Assembly: GCF_001591505.1 (NCBI RefSeq) | Contig: NZ_BCVA01000005.1 | Coordinates: 1-64,000 of the forward strand | DNA length: 64,000 nt | Reading direction: 5' to 3' | Source of the DNA: Neobacillus niacini NBRC 15566 | GTDB taxonomy: Bacteria; Bacillota; Bacilli; Bacillales; Cytobacillaceae | Shown here: one piece after another, positions 62,743 through 64,000 of the stretch | Numbering within the stretch: the first letter of the stretch is position 1 | Layout of the letters: every line of letters starts with the position of its first letter | Made by a program: the position numbers and the translations under genes | The notes under the pieces: model-generated | What the model saw: the letters and a program-made list of their open reading frames with translations, nothing else | Database searches by the model: none | Told to the model about the DNA's origin: nothing

Positions 62743-64000
62743 ATGAACCGCGAAGAGTTAATTGCGCCAGAAAAGTATAATCTTGTATCAGAAGTAGAAC
62801 GATTTGCACAAGACCCGAAAAGATTAGCATTAAAGTGGGAAAGTGAATCAGGGGAAACAAAAGAGGTTACATATGAAGAATTAATTAAAAAAGTTAATCA
62901 AGCGGGAAATGTCTTCACACAGAATGGTCTGAAAAAAGGCGACGTCGTTTTAGTGATAATACCAAGACTTATAGAAGCCTATGTTGTATACTTGGCTGCT
63001 TTAAAGGCTGGTCTGGTTGTTATTCCAAGCTCAGAAATGCTGAGAGAAAAGGATCTTCAATATCGCATTACACATGGGGATGTTAAAGCAGTAGTCAGTT
63101 ATTACCCGTACGTGGATCAATTTAAAACTATTACGAGTCAGCAGCCACTTTTAAAGGTTTCAGTTGGCGAGAAACAAGAAGGCTGGATATTTTTAGAAGA
63201 GGAAATGCAAGCAGCATTACAAGAATTTGAAATTGCAGATACACACCGTGAAGATATGGCGTTTTTATCCTATACATCAGGAACGACCGGTAATCCGAAA
63301 GGAGTAGTACATACACATGGATGGGCGTTTGCTCACTTAAAAACTGCAGCACCAAAGTGGCTCTGTATTGAAGATGGTGATACCGTGTGGGCAACTGCGG
63401 CTCCTGGCTGGCAAAAGTGGATTTGGAGTCCTTTCTTATCCGTACTTGGTTCAGGAGGAACGGGGTTAGTATATAATGGCAAGTTTGAACCCAAAAAGTA
63501 TTTAAGCCTTTTAGAAAAATATTCTGTAAATGTCCTTTGTTGTACACCAACAGAATATCGGCTAATGGCGAAGGTAGAAAACCTAGATGATTATCATTTA
63601 CCAAGTTTGCATAGTGCTGTTTCCGCTGGAGAACCGCTTAATCGTGAGGTTATTGATACTTTTAAAAGACAGTTTAATGTTGATGTTCGTGACGGCTATG
63701 GACAAACGGAAAACACTTTGTTAGTTGGTGTGACCAAAGGGATGGAGTTAAAATCTGGTTCTATGGGTAAACCAACTCCCGGTAATCGAGTGGAAATTAT
63801 TAATGAGGAAGGCGAAGTTTGTCCGGTGGGTGAAGTTGGAGATATCGCTGTACATGTTGAAACACCAGCACTGTTTAAGAACTATTATAAGGACCCGGAA
63901 AGAACGGCCATGCAATTCCGTGGTGATTACTATATAACAGGGGATAAGGCAAAAATGGATGAGGATGGATACTTTTGGTTTGAAGGCCGCGGTGATGACA
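62743..64000 (+). CDS. ytcI: Acyl-CoA synthetase YtcI (5' part)
   Basis: The frame is open from ATG 62743 (after AGGGGGAG) to the window edge, giving at least 419 residues. Motifs are LSYTSGTTGNPKGVVHTHG (P-loop), DGYGQTENT and YYITGDKAKMDEDGYFWFEGRGDD, the ANL-family acetyl/acyl-CoA synthetase pattern. It is a medium-chain or acetoacetyl-CoA synthetase-like enzyme; the acyl substrate cannot be told. The C-terminal domain with the catalytic lysine is outside the window. It is only distantly similar to acsA at 43529. Confidence 0.9.
   Translation, partial: MNREELIAPEKYNLVSEVERFAQDPKRLALKWESESGETKEVTYEELIKKVNQAGNVFTQNGLKKGDVVLVIIPRLIEAYVVYLAALKAGLVVIPSSEMLREKDLQYRITHGDVKAVVSYYPYVDQFKTITSQQPLLKVSVGEKQEGWIFLEEEMQAALQEFEIADTHREDMAFLSYTSGTTGNPKGVVHTHGWAFAHLKTAAPKWLCIEDGDTVWATAAPGWQKWIWSPFLSVLGSGGTGLVYNGKFEPKKYLSLLEKYSVNVLCCTPTEYRLMAKVENLDDYHLPSLHSAVSAGEPLNREVIDTFKRQFNVDVRDGYGQTENTLLVGVTKGMELKSGSMGKPTPGNRVEIINEEGEVCPVGEVGDIAVHVETPALFKNYYKDPERTAMQFRGDYYITGDKAKMDEDGYFWFEGRGDD

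Noticed and set aside
63131..63604. 157-codon minus-strand ORF
   Set aside because: It is the antisense of ytcI, whose plus-strand frame is open to the window edge with clear motifs.

Overview
The window is a chromosomal segment of a low-GC, endospore-forming member of the Bacillaceae. Evidence includes an alpha/beta SASP gene behind a sigma-G-like promoter, Cse60, RefZ, EzrA, SftA, T-box leaders, a sigma-B-like promoter, and near-continuous agreement with the Bacillus subtilis ytoA-ytpA-ytqA ... leuS ... amyX-ytmP-trmB ... murC-ytxGHJ-aroA-ccpA-acu-tyrS-rpsD-ezrA-thiI-sspA region. The nitrite ammonification (nrfHA) cluster, absent from B. subtilis 168, suggests a Neobacillus-like soil bacillus; the genus is an inference.

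Layout. 1-0.24 kb: a 52-bp minisatellite. 0.3-5.2 kb: ytoA, ytpAB (lipase and sesquarterpene synthase), mnmM-ytqA (tRNA modification and radical SAM), ytzC and a small overlapping gene. 5.2-8.3 kb: an accessory anaerobic respiration cluster (an unrecognised membrane protein, nrfH, nrfA) behind an Fnr-like box and a Rex/Fnr-like box. 8.4-13.4 kb: yttB, T-box-leuS, ytwF, cse60. 13.6-19.8 kb: ytfP, murJ, ytzG, dps with PerR-like boxes, a long-form speD, an orphan AAA ATPase. 20.2-27.1 kb: amino acid permease, ytzE, dat, thpR, ytlR and pullulanase amyX. 27.2-36.6 kb: ytmP, ytzH, trmB, ytnP, ytzB, ytoP, a DUF84 phosphatase, a lipoprotein, ytpP, ytpQ, sftA. 36.8-43.5 kb: murC, ampS, the ytxG-ytxH-ytxJ stress operon, aroA, ccpA. 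43.5-50.7 kb: acsA divergent from acuABC, then a class A PBP. 50.8-57.7 kb: T-box-tyrS, a 51-bp minisatellite, a metallophosphoesterase, rpsD with a likely S4 leader, a methionine gamma-lyase-like enzyme, a GAF-type Met-sulfoxide reductase, refZ. 57.9-64 kb: ezrA, nifZ-thiI, sspA and the start of ytcI.

Functional themes. Translation and tRNA modification recur (leuS, tyrS, trmB, mnmM, nifZ-thiI, rsuA-type ytzG, rpsD). Cell envelope and division genes are murJ, murC, a class A PBP, sftA, ezrA and refZ. Acetate metabolism is acsA with its AcuA/AcuC acetylation switch, next to ccpA.

The intergenic DNA is unusually rich. It holds two minisatellites, three dispersed hairpin elements of two families, a cluster of GCGGA palindromes, a 22-bp palindromic sequence shared exactly by two promoters, and a pair of homologous structured elements placed 28 nt before the ytzC and tyrS start codons. 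That last pair and the redox-controlled nrf cluster with its unknown first gene are the best candidates for undescribed biology. All calls come from reading the sequence; no database search was run.
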